A stretch of DNA of 46,856 nucleotides from Streptococcus phocae (lineage in GTDB: Bacteria > Bacillota > Bacilli > Lactobacillales > Streptococcaceae). This document shows, one piece after another, positions 18,765 to 26,849 of the stretch. Numbering within the stretch: position 1 is the stretch's first letter; the number at the start of each line of letters is the position of its first letter. Location of the stretch: contig NZ_LHQM01000001.1 of assembly GCF_001302265.1 (NCBI RefSeq), positions 1-46,856 on the forward strand. Direction: 5' to 3'. Under the pieces are notes generated by a model, which saw only the letters and a program-made list of their open reading frames with translations, ran no database searches and was not told the DNA's origin. The translations under genes were made by a program, and so were the position numbers.

Positions 18765-19252
18765 GTCAACTAACGATTTCAATTATTATGGGAAGCAAGT
18801 CGGATTGGCCGACGATGGAAAAAGCTGCAGCTATTTTGGACGAGTTTGGTGTGGCTTATGAGAAACGGGTGGTTTCGGCTCATAGGACACCAGATCTTAT
18901 GTTTACTTATGCCGAAGAAGCACGAGCACGCGGCATTAAAATTATCATTGCAGGAGCAGGTGGGGCAGCCCATTTGCCAGGTATGGTCGCTGCAAAAACG
19001 ACACTGCCAGTCATCGGTGTGCCCATTAAGTCAAGGGCTCTTAGTGGAATTGATTCGCTTTATTCTATTGTACAGATGCCAGCAGGAGTACCAGTGGCAA
19101 CGATGGCTATCGGAGAGTCAGGCGCTAAAAATGCAGCCTTGATGGCCTTGCGTATCTTATCTATTGATAATCAACAGATAGCTCAAGCGCTAGCTGATTT
19201 TCATAAAAGAGAAGGGCAACTAGCAGAGGAGTCTACTCATGAGCTTAACTAA
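18761..19252 (+). CDS. purE: N5-carboxyaminoimidazole ribonucleotide mutase
   Basis: 163 residues, class I PurE. It converts N5-CAIR (from PurK) to CAIR. Motifs: [27 protein letters not shown] (active-site His) and [12 protein letters not shown]. It overlaps purD by ATGA and purK by 14 bases, so the three should be made together. Confidence 0.97.
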   Translation: MSQLTISIIMGSKSDWPTMEKAAAILDEFGVAYEKRVVSAHRTPDLMFTYAEEARARGIKIIIAGAGGAAHLPGMVAAKTTLPVIGVPIKSRALSGIDSLYSIVQMPAGVPVATMAIGESGAKNAALMALRILSIDNQQIAQALADFHKREGQLAEESTHELN

Positions 19253-20324
19253 AACAATTGGCATCATTGGTGGTGGTCAATTAGGGCAAATGATTGCTAT
19301 TTCAGCGATTTATATGGGGCACAAGGTTGTGACACTAGACCCTTCAGCGGACTGCCCTGCTGCGCGTGTGAGTGATGTTATTGTGGCGTCCTACGATAAT
19401 GTAGAGGCTCTAAAACAGCTAGCAGAGCGTTGTGATGTCTTGACCTATGAGTTTGAAAATGTTGATGCAGATGCTCTAGATGCTGTTGTTTCAGAGCAAC
19501 AGTTACCACAAGGGACCGATTTATTGCGTCTTTCTCAAAATCGTATTCTGGAAAAAGAGTTCTTGACTCAAAAAGCTGATGTGGCAGTAGCCCCATACAG
19601 AGTCATTACATCAAGTGCAGACTTGAGAGGCATTGATTTGTCTAAAACGCATGTTCTTAAAACAGCAACAGGCGGTTACGACGGCCACGGACAAGTGGTG
19701 ATCAGATCTCAAGAGGATTTGGCAGCGGCGAGCAAACTAGCAGATTCAACAGACTGTGTCTTAGAAGAATTTGTAGCCTTTGATCTTGAAATTTCAGTCA
19801 TTGTTTCTGGGAATGGCACTGATCTAACTGTTTTTCCAGTTCAAGAAAACAGCCATCGTAACAATATTTTGTCAAAAACAATTGTTCCAGCACGTATTTC
19901 AAAAGACTTGTCAGAAAAAGCCCAAGCAATTGCAGTTAGCATCGCTAAGGCATTGCATCTCTCAGGAACTCTGTGTGTGGAGATGTTTGCGACAGTAGAT
20001 GCTATCATTGTAAATGAAATTGCCCCACGCCCCCACAATTCAGGGCATTATTCGATTGAAGCCTGTAATTTCTCACAGTTTGACACGCATGTCTTGGGTA
20101 TTTTAGGAAAGGCTTTGCCAGAGATTAGTCTCCATGGCCCAGCTACCATGCTAAACATTCTAGGACAACATTTGGCAGAAGCTCAGCGATATGTCGCCAA
20201 AAATCCTAGCGCCCACCTTCACCTTTATGGTAAACTAGAAGCGAAACATAACCGTAAAATGGGACATGTGACCGTGTTGAGCCATCTACCAGATGAGGTG
20301 GCAGAGTTTGGAGTCGAAGAGTAG
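19239..20324 (+). CDS. purK: N5-carboxyaminoimidazole ribonucleotide synthase
   Basis: 361 residues, ATP-grasp. It carboxylates AIR with bicarbonate and ATP. Motifs: [30 protein letters not shown], the [14 protein letters not shown] segment and [18 protein letters not shown]. The start lies inside purE behind GGAG. Together with PurE this is the bacterial two-step route to CAIR. Confidence 0.97.
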   Translation: MSLTKTIGIIGGGQLGQMIAISAIYMGHKVVTLDPSADCPAARVSDVIVASYDNVEALKQLAERCDVLTYEFENVDADALDAVVSEQQLPQGTDLLRLSQNRILEKEFLTQKADVAVAPYRVITSSADLRGIDLSKTHVLKTATGGYDGHGQVVIRSQEDLAAASKLADSTDCVLEEFVAFDLEISVIVSGNGTDLTVFPVQENSHRNNILSKTIVPARISKDLSEKAQAIAVSIAKALHLSGTLCVEMFATVDAIIVNEIAPRPHNSGHYSIEACNFSQFDTHVLGILGKALPEISLHGPATMLNILGQHLAEAQRYVAKNPSAHLHLYGKLEAKHNRKMGHVTVLSHLPDEVAEFGVEE

Positions 20325-20369
20325 CAGTTGCTTTTCACCATCAAAAAAATAAAAAGATAGAGGAAAAAC

Positions 20370-21662
20370 ATGATTGAACGTTATTCACGCCCCGAAATGG
20401 CGGCGATTTGGAGTGAAGAAAATAAGTACCGTGCTTGGTTAGAAGTTGAGATTTTGGCTGATGAGGCTTGGGCTGAGTTGGGTGAAATTCCTAAAGAAGA
20501 TGTGGCAAAAATCCGTGAAAATGCGGACTTTGATATTGACCGCATCCTTGAAATTGAGCAAGAAACCCGTCATGATGTGGTAGCTTTCACTCGTGCGGTA
20601 TCTGAAACACTTGGCGAAGAGCGCAAGTGGGTACATTACGGACTGACCTCTACCGATGTGGTAGATACTGCCTATGGTTACCTCTATAAACAGGCTAACG
20701 ACATTATCCGTCGTGACCTTGAAACCTTTACCCAGATTGTTGCTGACAAGGCTCGTGAGCACAAATTAACTATTATGATGGGACGTACCCACGGTGTCCA
20801 TGCTGAGCCTACAACTTTTGGGTTGAAACTTGCCACATGGTATAGTGAAATGAAGCGTAATCAAGAGCGTTTTGAGCATGCTGCTGCTGGCGTTGAGGCT
20901 GGAAAAATTTCAGGAGCTGTTGGGAACTTTGCCAACATCCCACCATTTGTAGAAGAATACGTCTGTGAAAAATTAGGTATTCGTCCACAAGACGTGTCTA
21001 CTCAGGTGTTACCTCGTGACCTACATGCGGAGTATTTTGCAGTGCTTGCTAGCATTGCAACTTCTATTGAACGCATGGCTACAGAAATTCGCGGGCTACA
21101 AAAATCAGAGCAGCGCGAAGTCGAAGAATTCTTTGCTAAAGGGCAAAAAGGTAGCTCAGCTATGCCTCATAAGCGCAATCCAATTGGGTCTGAAAATATG
21201 ACAGGACTTGCGCGCGTGGTTCGTGGGCATATGTTAACAGCTTACGAGAATGTTGCACTTTGGCATGAGCGTGATATTTCACACTCATCTGCAGAGCGCA
21301 TTATCACACCAGACACGACCATTTTGATTAACTACATGCTTAATCGCTTTGGCAATATTGTTAAAAACTTAACCGTATTTCCAGATAATATGCTTCGCAA
21401 CATGAATTCAACCTTTGGATTGATTTATAGCCAACGGGTCATGTTAACCTTGATTGAAAAAGGCATGACGCGAGAAGCAGCCTATGACCTTGTGCAACCA
21501 AAGACAGCTTATTCATGGGACAATCAGGTAGACTTCAAGCCACTTCTTGAAGCTGATGACCAGGTGACCTCTTTGCTGACTCAAGCAGAAATTGATGACC
21601 TGTTCAATCCTATTTACTACACCAAGCGTGTGGATGACATTTTTAATCGACTAGGACTATAA
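20370..21662 (+). CDS. purB: Adenylosuccinate lyase
   Basis: 430 residues, fumarase/aspartase superfamily. It releases fumarate from SAICAR and from adenylosuccinate. Motifs: [43 protein letters not shown] (catalytic His) and the signature [11 protein letters not shown]. It follows purK by 45 bases with RBS AGAGGAAAA, and a terminator overlaps its stop, closing the purine block. Confidence 0.97.
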   Translation: MIERYSRPEMAAIWSEENKYRAWLEVEILADEAWAELGEIPKEDVAKIRENADFDIDRILEIEQETRHDVVAFTRAVSETLGEERKWVHYGLTSTDVVDTAYGYLYKQANDIIRRDLETFTQIVADKAREHKLTIMMGRTHGVHAEPTTFGLKLATWYSEMKRNQERFEHAAAGVEAGKISGAVGNFANIPPFVEEYVCEKLGIRPQDVSTQVLPRDLHAEYFAVLASIATSIERMATEIRGLQKSEQREVEEFFAKGQKGSSAMPHKRNPIGSENMTGLARVVRGHMLTAYENVALWHERDISHSSAERIITPDTTILINYMLNRFGNIVKNLTVFPDNMLRNMNSTFGLIYSQRVMLTLIEKGMTREAAYDLVQPKTAYSWDNQVDFKPLLEADDQVTSLLTQAEIDDLFNPIYYTKRVDDIFNRLGL

Positions 21663-21688
21663 AAAGGGGGCAACTGCCTCCTTTTTAA
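21661..21688 (+). terminator. Terminator after purB
   Basis: AAAAAGG(G)GGCA pairs with TGCC(T)CCTTTTT over a short loop, starting inside the purB stop codon and ending in a run of T. Confidence 0.88.
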
Positions 21689-21765
21689 GTTTGGGCATAT
21701 CAATGAGAAAAAAGTGTTAAAATCCTCACCTATATCATGTTATCTGGACCATTATTGGAGAGAAA

Positions 21766-22671
21766 ATGCTAGAGAATTTTGGAGAAAAGGTAAAAGAGCT
21801 CAGAATTGAGAAAAATATTACTCGCGAAGAGCTTTGTGGCGATGAAACAGAACTATCCATTCGTCAATTAGCACGAATAGAATTAGGACAATCAATCCCC
21901 ACATTATCAAAAGTTATGTTTATTGCCAAAGTGCTAGATGTTAGTGTAGGATTTCTAACAGATGGTGCCGAGTTAGAAGTCCCCAAGCGCTATAAAGAAC
22001 TGAAGTATTTAATCCTAAGAACACCGACCTATATGGATGACCATAAGTTAAAAATCAGAGAACAACAGTTCGATGAAATTTTTGAAGATTATTATGACCA
22101 GTTGCCTGAAGAAGAAAAAATCGTTGTTGATTGTTTGCAGTCAAAATTTGATATTTACCAAAGTGGCGATATCAATTTTGGGTCTGCGTTACTAAAGGAA
22201 TATTTGATTCAAATTAGCAAAAAAGAAATCAATCAAGTAAATGATTTGCTTATCATTGATTTATATTTGACCTGCGCAATAGTTTCTTCGTTTGATCGTG
22301 ATTTCTTTGATGTTAATTTATACAATTATTTTGCAGACACTATCGTGTTGTTAGAAGATCGTTTTCAGGTAGAAGATTTATTTCTTCTGAACAACCTTTT
22401 ACTGACTTGTTCAGGAATAGCTGTCAAGCTTGGAATTTTTGAGAAAGTTACAGGCCTAATGAAAGTTAGTCATACCATTATGACAAAGATTCAAGATTTT
22501 CAAAAAATGCCTATTTATTGTATGTATTTATGGAAATACCACCTCCATTTGGAAGATAAAGTGTCAGCCAAAGCTTATTTTGAACAAGCAATCATATTTA
22601 CACAAATGACAGGAGATGCTTATTTAGGAAAACAACTACGAACAGAATGGCAAAAAGATTATGTGGTTTAG
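21766..22671 (+). CDS. comR: ComR-type competence regulator (RRNPP/Rgg family)
   Basis: 301 residues, the size of ComR and Rgg proteins. The N-terminal XRE helix-turn-helix (about 5-65: KVKELRIEKNITREELCG, LSIRQLARIELGQSIP) binds DNA. The rest is helical, as in TPR peptide-binding domains. Cytosolic ComR binds imported ComS-derived peptide (XIP) and then activates comS and sigX. The call over a generic Rgg rests on position (purB-comR-ruvB, as in pyogenic streptococci) and on the tiny downstream gene ending in DWWPFG behind an inverted repeat. A strong RBS (GGAGAG) precedes the start. Possible -10: TGTTAAAAT at 21715-21723. Confidence 0.88.
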   Translation: MLENFGEKVKELRIEKNITREELCGDETELSIRQLARIELGQSIPTLSKVMFIAKVLDVSVGFLTDGAELEVPKRYKELKYLILRTPTYMDDHKLKIREQQFDEIFEDYYDQLPEEEKIVVDCLQSKFDIYQSGDINFGSALLKEYLIQISKKEINQVNDLLIIDLYLTCAIVSSFDRDFFDVNLYNYFADTIVLLEDRFQVEDLFLLNNLLLTCSGIAVKLGIFEKVTGLMKVSHTIMTKIQDFQKMPIYCMYLWKYHLHLEDKVSAKAYFEQAIIFTQMTGDAYLGKQLRTEWQKDYVV

Positions 22672-22672
22672 T

Positions 22673-22715
22673 GGACAAAAATGTCCTGTTCAGAGTTATG
22701 ACAAAATCTTATAAT
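22673..22715 (+). promoter_or_regulatory. ComR-box-like inverted repeat and comS promoter
   Basis: GGACA (22673-22677) and TGTCC (22682-22686) form an inverted repeat around AAAA, matching the core of known ComR boxes. A perfect -10 TATAAT lies at 22710-22715. The repeat centre is about 42 bases before the expected transcription start, a typical activator position. It starts two bases after the comR stop. Confidence 0.8.
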
Positions 22716-22746
22716 AGATTCTATAAAAAATAATTAGGAGTTAATA

Positions 22747-22842
22747 ATGAACAAATACAAATATTACGCTTTGTTAATCACTAAATTTTTGATGCTCGCT
22801 GCGATGGCTGTAACAGATAAAGACTGGTGGCCATTTGGATAA
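22747..22842 (+). CDS. comS: ComS-like competence pheromone precursor (31 residues)
   Basis: 31 residues: basic N-terminus MNKYKYY, a hydrophobic middle, and C-terminus TDKDWWPFG. The RBS TAGGAG is well placed. The WW near the C-terminus is the hallmark of XIP-type peptides; the exported precursor is cleaved and the C-terminal 7-9 residues are imported by the oligopeptide transporter and bind ComR. The DWW core matches pyogenic types, but the tail PFG is unlike the S. pyogenes forms I recall (DWWRL, DWWNLG), so the pherotype may be distinct. The cleavage point is inferred. The gene is easily missed because of its size. Confidence 0.85.
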   Translation: MNKYKYYALLITKFLMLAAMAVTDKDWWPFG

Positions 22843-22859
22843 AAACACCGCAAAGATTA

Positions 22860-22868
22860 TGGTATAAT
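22860..22868 (+). promoter_or_regulatory. Extended -10 promoter placing ruvB on a leaderless mRNA
   Basis: TGGTATAAT (extended -10) ends six bases before the ruvB ATG. With the usual spacing, transcription would start at or next to the A of the ATG. No Shine-Dalgarno sequence lies between. comS read-through could also supply ruvB mRNA. Confidence 0.6.
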
Positions 22869-22874
22869 AAACCT

Positions 22875-23873
22875 ATGACAAGAATTTTAGATAATGATGT
22901 GATGGGTGATGAGTCTTCGATTGAACGGACCTTGCGCCCACAGTATTTACGAGAATACATTGGTCAAGATAAGGTCAAAGAACAGTTGACAATCTTTATT
23001 GAAGCCGCTAAGCGGCGAGATGAATCATTAGACCATGTTCTTTTGTTTGGGCCTCCTGGTTTGGGGAAAACCACCATGGCTTTTGTGATTGCTAATGAAT
23101 TGGGAGTCAATCTCAAGCAAACTTCTGGACCGGCTATCGAAAAAGCAGGAGACTTAGTCGCTATACTGAATGATTTAGAGCCTGGTGATGTGCTTTTTAT
23201 TGATGAAATCCACCGAATGCCTATGGCTGTTGAAGAAGTCCTTTACAGTGCCATGGAGGACTTTTACATTGATATCATGATTGGTTCGGGAGATACTAGT
23301 CGTAGCGTGCACTTAGATTTACCTCCGTTTACGCTAATAGGGGCAACGACGCGAGCAGGGATGTTGTCTAATCCCTTGAGAGCTCGTTTTGGTATTACGG
23401 GTCATATGGAGTATTACCAGGTTGATGATTTAACCGAAATTGTCATGCGGACAGCGGATATTTTTGAGATGACCATTGATCAAGAAGCAGCCTATGAACT
23501 GGCTCGTCGCAGTCGGGGAACTCCTCGTATTGCCAATCGCCTTTTGAAGAGGGTTCGAGATTATGCTCAGATTATGGGAGATGGTCTCATCACCTCTAAA
23601 ATTACAGATCAGGCACTTGACATGCTAGATGTTGACCAAGAGGGGCTGGATTATGTCGACCAAAAAATCCTTCGGACAATGATTGAGGTTTATAGTGGTG
23701 GTCCTGTAGGCTTGGGAACCTTATCAGTCAACATTTCTGAAGAACGAGAGACTGTTGAGGATATGTATGAGCCTTATTTGATTCAAAAAGGCTTTATCAT
23801 GCGAACGAGAACAGGTCGCGTGGCAACTCCAAAGGCGTATCAGCACCTAGGATACCCGAGGGTATCTGACTAA
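22875..23873 (+). CDS. ruvB: Holliday junction branch migration ATPase RuvB
   Basis: 332 residues, the family length. It drives branch migration with RuvA as a hexameric AAA+ motor. Motifs: Walker [10 protein letters not shown], Walker B LFIDEIHR, sensor 1 GATTRAG, arginine finger region NPLRARFG and a C-terminal winged helix ([12 protein letters not shown]). I chose ATG 22875 ([11 protein letters not shown]), which starts the conserved domain; an upstream in-frame start at 22827 lies inside comS and adds unrelated residues. No RBS precedes this start. A terminator follows 14 bases downstream. Confidence 0.96.
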   Translation: MTRILDNDVMGDESSIERTLRPQYLREYIGQDKVKEQLTIFIEAAKRRDESLDHVLLFGPPGLGKTTMAFVIANELGVNLKQTSGPAIEKAGDLVAILNDLEPGDVLFIDEIHRMPMAVEEVLYSAMEDFYIDIMIGSGDTSRSVHLDLPPFTLIGATTRAGMLSNPLRARFGITGHMEYYQVDDLTEIVMRTADIFEMTIDQEAAYELARRSRGTPRIANRLLKRVRDYAQIMGDGLITSKITDQALDMLDVDQEGLDYVDQKILRTMIEVYSGGPVGLGTLSVNISEERETVEDMYEPYLIQKGFIMRTRTGRVATPKAYQHLGYPRVSD

Positions 23874-23887
23874 TTGATCACAACTCT

Positions 23888-23918
23888 AAAACAACGCTCA
23901 CAAGGACGTTGTTTTTTT
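23888..23918 (+). terminator. Terminator after ruvB
   Basis: AAAACAACG and CGTTGTTTT form a 9-bp stem around a 10-base loop, followed by T. Confidence 0.85.
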
Positions 23919-24017
23919 GTGCGAACTGCCAAGGATACCTTTTTTATAAGGTTGAAAGGTATTTTGGTAACAGGGCAAAAAATAGTGATGCATTTTTTTA
24001 ATTATGCCTTATAAATT

Positions 24018-24026
24018 TGCTATAAT
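24018..24026 (+). promoter_or_regulatory. Promoter of the phosphatase-MORN-acyltransferase operon
   Basis: TGCTATAAT is an extended -10, 18 bases before the phosphatase start, with RBS AAAGGAG in between. No clear -35. Confidence 0.65.
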
Positions 24027-24044
24027 AGACCAAAGGAGTTTTCC

Positions 24045-24512
24045 ATGAAAAAAGTATGTTTTGTTTGTCTAGGGAATATCTGTCGCAGTCCAATGGCTGA
24101 ATTTGTCATGAAACGTCTAGCATCTCAAGATCAGATTGAGATTAGTAGTAGAGCCACTTCTTCTTGGGAACAGGGAAATCCGATTCACCAAGGAACCCAG
24201 TCTATTTTAAACCAATATGGCATTGCCTATGATAAAAAAAAGACAGCTCAACAAATTGACCTTGACGATTTGAGACGATTTGATTATATTATTGGAATGG
24301 ATCATCAAAATGTCAGTGATCTCAAAAAACTCTCTCAGGGGAAGTGGGATGATAAAATTCACCTTTTTAACGAAGATGGAGTCCCAGATCCGTGGTATAC
24401 AGGAGATTTTGAGGAGACCTATCAACTGGTGATGCAAGGTTGTCGCGACTGGCTGAGCCAGCTAAAAAATAATAATAGAATAGAAAATGTAGATGAAAAA
24501 GATAATGACTAA
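24045..24512 (+). CDS. Low-molecular-weight protein tyrosine phosphatase
   Basis: 155 residues. The P-loop CLGNICRS holds nucleophile C8 and R14, and the general acid is D115 in PDPWYTG, so the enzyme should be active. It removes phosphate from protein tyrosines (in S. pyogenes the homologue is SP-PTP, tied to virulence-gene control). No tyrosine kinase gene is in the window, so the partner is unknown. It overlaps the next gene by 20 bases and heads a three-gene unit. Confidence 0.94.
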   Translation: MKKVCFVCLGNICRSPMAEFVMKRLASQDQIEISSRATSSWEQGNPIHQGTQSILNQYGIAYDKKKTAQQIDLDDLRRFDYIIGMDHQNVSDLKKLSQGKWDDKIHLFNEDGVPDPWYTGDFEETYQLVMQGCRDWLSQLKNNNRIENVDEKDND

Positions 24513-24906
24513 GTTAAATGATGTGATCAGAACATTAAACATCACTAGGGCTAAAATTGAAATATTTTCGGCGATTGTTATCCTAGTATGTGGCTTTTCA
24601 GTGGTAACGCTAATGCTTTCTTCAAAGACTAGCCTGACATATGACCATGGGCAAATCAAGTATACTGGGTACGTGCATAATCACAAGATGAATGGCAAAG
24701 GTAAGCTTGTTTTTTCAAATGGAGACACTTACGTTGGTGATTTTAAAAATGGTGTCTTTGAAGGTAAGGGCACATTTACCTCTAGTATGGGGTGGTCCTA
24801 CAGCGGTGACTTCAAAAATGGTCAGGTAGATGGCCAAGGAACGCTAAAAGCAAAAAATTCGAAGGTCTATAAAGGCACCTTCAAACAGGGGATATTTCAA
24901 AAATGA
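24493..24906 (+). CDS. Membrane-anchored MORN-repeat protein
   Basis: 137 residues. One membrane segment (about residues 20-42: FSAIVILVCGFSVVTLML) is followed outside by about three and a half MORN repeats of 20-23 residues (cores: GKGKLVFSNGDTYVGDFKNG, GKGTFTSS, WSYSGDFKNG, GQGTLKAKN, KVYKGTFKQG). MORN repeats are short beta hairpins that bind membranes or proteins; function in streptococci is not known to me. The start is uncertain: 24493 overlaps the phosphatase, and ATG 24505 is an alternative; neither has a strong RBS. It overlaps the acyltransferase by ATGA, suggesting that the two proteins act together. Confidence 0.85.
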   Translation: MKKIMTKLNDVIRTLNITRAKIEIFSAIVILVCGFSVVTLMLSSKTSLTYDHGQIKYTGYVHNHKMNGKGKLVFSNGDTYVGDFKNGVFEGKGTFTSSMGWSYSGDFKNGQVDGQGTLKAKNSKVYKGTFKQGIFQK

Positions 24907-26681
24907 GAGTAAAATGGTTTTCGTTTGTTAGGGTAACAGGACTCTTGCTAGTGTTACTCTATCACTTTTTTAAGAACAGTTTTTCAGGAGGCTTTATTGG
25001 TGTTGACGTCTTCTTCACCTTTTCAGGCTATCTCATCACTGCTTTGTTGATTGATGAGTATGCTCGCAAGCACACCATCGATATTGTTGGCTTTTTAAGA
25101 CGTCGCTTTTATCGCATCTTCCCACCTCTGGTTTTAATGATTTTGGTGACTGTCCCCTTTACTTTCCTGGTGAAGAGTGATTTCATCGCAGGATTTAGGG
25201 GGCAGATTGCTGCTGCTCTGGGATTCACAACAAACTTTTATGAGATTCTAACAGGCAGTAGCTATGAAACTCAGTTTATCCCCCATCTCTTTGTTCACAC
25301 ATGGAGCTTAGCTATTGAGGTTCATTTTTACCTGCTTTGGGGAGTTTTGATATGGCTGTTGGCTAAAAAAGATTACACTAATAAACAGTTCAGAGGAACC
25401 TTGTTTTTAATCTCTTCAGTCATATTTGCTATTAGTTTTTTAAGCATGTTCGTGCGTGCATTCTTGGTCCCTAATGTGTCGTTGATATACTTTTCAACGC
25501 TCTCACACAGCTTTCCTTTCTTTTTAGGAGCTATGTTTGCGACGATGACTGGAATAAAAGAGACTACTGTTCGCTTTCAAAAAAACGTCCGTCTCTGGTC
25601 ACGACGACATGTTATTGGCGCCATGATGGGTTCTGCTTTTCTACTCTTGATATTGACCTTTGTGCTAGATTTTAATAACATTGTGACTTATTTATTTGGC
25701 TTTGTATTAGCTAGTCTGTTTACTTCCGTTATGATTTACGCAGCGCGCGTGCTCAATGATCAAACTCCTGATTGGCAAGAGCCTAAGTTGGTGACCTATA
25801 TTGCAGATGTCAGCTACGGGGTCTATCTTTTCCACTGGCCGCTTTATATTATCTTTACTCAGATTATGTCAAACTGGCTAGCTGTCTTGTTAACCACCAT
25901 CTTTTCGTTCTTGTTTGCGACATTGTCTTATTATATTGTGGAGCCGTTTATACAAGGAAAGACACCTAAATTATTTGATTATCATTTAGACTTGACTCCT
26001 TATAAAACCTGGTTTGCGGGCCTTGTTAGCGTGTTAGTCTTATTGACCTTAGGGACTTTTTTGATGGCTCCAAAAGTTGGTCGCTTTGAAACTCAGCTCC
26101 TCGTTAGTTCCTTAAAGCAGTCACAGAATACGATTAACAGAACGCACACTTTGGCAGCAGGTGACGCTAATGCACTGAGTGATATCAGTATCATTGGTGA
26201 TTCGGTGGCGTTAAGGTCTAGCGCAGTTTTTGCTAAAATGATGCCAACAGCTCAGTTAGATGCAGCCGTAAGTCGTAGTTTCAAGGACGCTTTTGACGTG
26301 TTTGAAAATCAAATCAGATCAAAAACCTTATCTAAAACAACTGTTTTAGCAGTTGGTGTCAACTCTTTGTATAATTACGAAGAAGAAATCCAAAAATTTG
26401 CCGATGCGCTTCCAAAAGGCAATCGTTTGGTAATTGTTTCGCCTTACAATGCCAAAAATGCGGCCCAGGTAGCAGAAGCTAGAAATTTAGCGCTAAGACT
26501 CTCTAAAAAACACAGCTATGTAGCTGTAGCTGATTGGTATAAGGTTGCTGTTGAAAATCCTGACATTTGGAATGGCAGTGATGGTGTTCACTATAGTGAC
26601 GCAAGCTCAAAAGGCGCTGAACTTTATGTGTCAACCATTCAATCGGCGATTGAGCGCGTGGCTAAAAAAGATGCAAAATAA
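24903..26681 (+). CDS. OatA-like membrane O-acyltransferase with SGNH domain
   Basis: 592 residues. The N-terminal acyltransferase-3 domain (about 1-390) has roughly 10-11 membrane segments, with the conserved His and Arg in LLLVLLYHF and RRRFYRIFPP. The C-terminal part outside the membrane is an SGNH esterase-like domain: block I IIGDSVALRS, block III AVGVNSL and block V DGVHYSD. This is the layout of peptidoglycan O-acetyltransferase OatA, which acetylates MurNAc and gives lysozyme resistance; other wall polymers are possible substrates. It overlaps the MORN gene by four bases, and a terminator overlaps its stop. Confidence 0.9.
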   Translation: MRVKWFSFVRVTGLLLVLLYHFFKNSFSGGFIGVDVFFTFSGYLITALLIDEYARKHTIDIVGFLRRRFYRIFPPLVLMILVTVPFTFLVKSDFIAGFRGQIAAALGFTTNFYEILTGSSYETQFIPHLFVHTWSLAIEVHFYLLWGVLIWLLAKKDYTNKQFRGTLFLISSVIFAISFLSMFVRAFLVPNVSLIYFSTLSHSFPFFLGAMFATMTGIKETTVRFQKNVRLWSRRHVIGAMMGSAFLLLILTFVLDFNNIVTYLFGFVLASLFTSVMIYAARVLNDQTPDWQEPKLVTYIADVSYGVYLFHWPLYIIFTQIMSNWLAVLLTTIFSFLFATLSYYIVEPFIQGKTPKLFDYHLDLTPYKTWFAGLVSVLVLLTLGTFLMAPKVGRFETQLLVSSLKQSQNTINRTHTLAAGDANALSDISIIGDSVALRSSAVFAKMMPTAQLDAAVSRSFKDAFDVFENQIRSKTLSKTTVLAVGVNSLYNYEEEIQKFADALPKGNRLVIVSPYNAKNAAQVAEARNLALRLSKKHSYVAVADWYKVAVENPDIWNGSDGVHYSDASSKGAELYVSTIQSAIERVAKKDAK

Positions 26682-26703
26682 GACCTTAAGGTCTTATTTT
26701 TTT
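26675..26703 (+). terminator. Terminator after the acyltransferase
   Basis: AAAATAAGACC and GGTCTTATTTT form a perfect 11-bp stem around TTAA, ending in T. It contains the stop codon. Confidence 0.93.
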
Positions 26704-26752
26704 GACTTCTAAAACACGTTCAAAAAAGTTTGAAAAAAAGTTCACAATTTTA

Positions 26753-26827
26753 TTGTGAAACTATTTACAAACTTAAAAAAAGTGATATAATATCCTTGTA
26801 AACAAAAAATTGTGAAACTATTAACAA
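26753..26827 (+). promoter_or_regulatory. Two Rex operators and promoter of adhE
   Basis: TTGTGAAACTATTTACAA (26753-26770) and TTGTGAAACTATTAACAA (26810-26827) match the Rex operator form TTGTGAAAN(4)TTCACAA, 57 bases apart. A third half-site pair (TTCACAA 26741-26747 with TTGTGAA 26753-26759) overlaps the first. The extended -10 TGATATAAT is at 26783-26791; operator 1 covers the -35 and operator 2 the region just after the start. Rex represses at low NADH and lets go at high NADH. Confidence 0.85.
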
Positions 26828-26849
26828 GTAGTTTCTAGAGGAGAACTAT

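Noticed and set aside
22827..22874. Longer N-terminus for RuvB starting inside comS
   Set aside because: The extra 16 residues are not RuvB-like, overlap comS and lack an RBS; the conserved protein starts at 22875.
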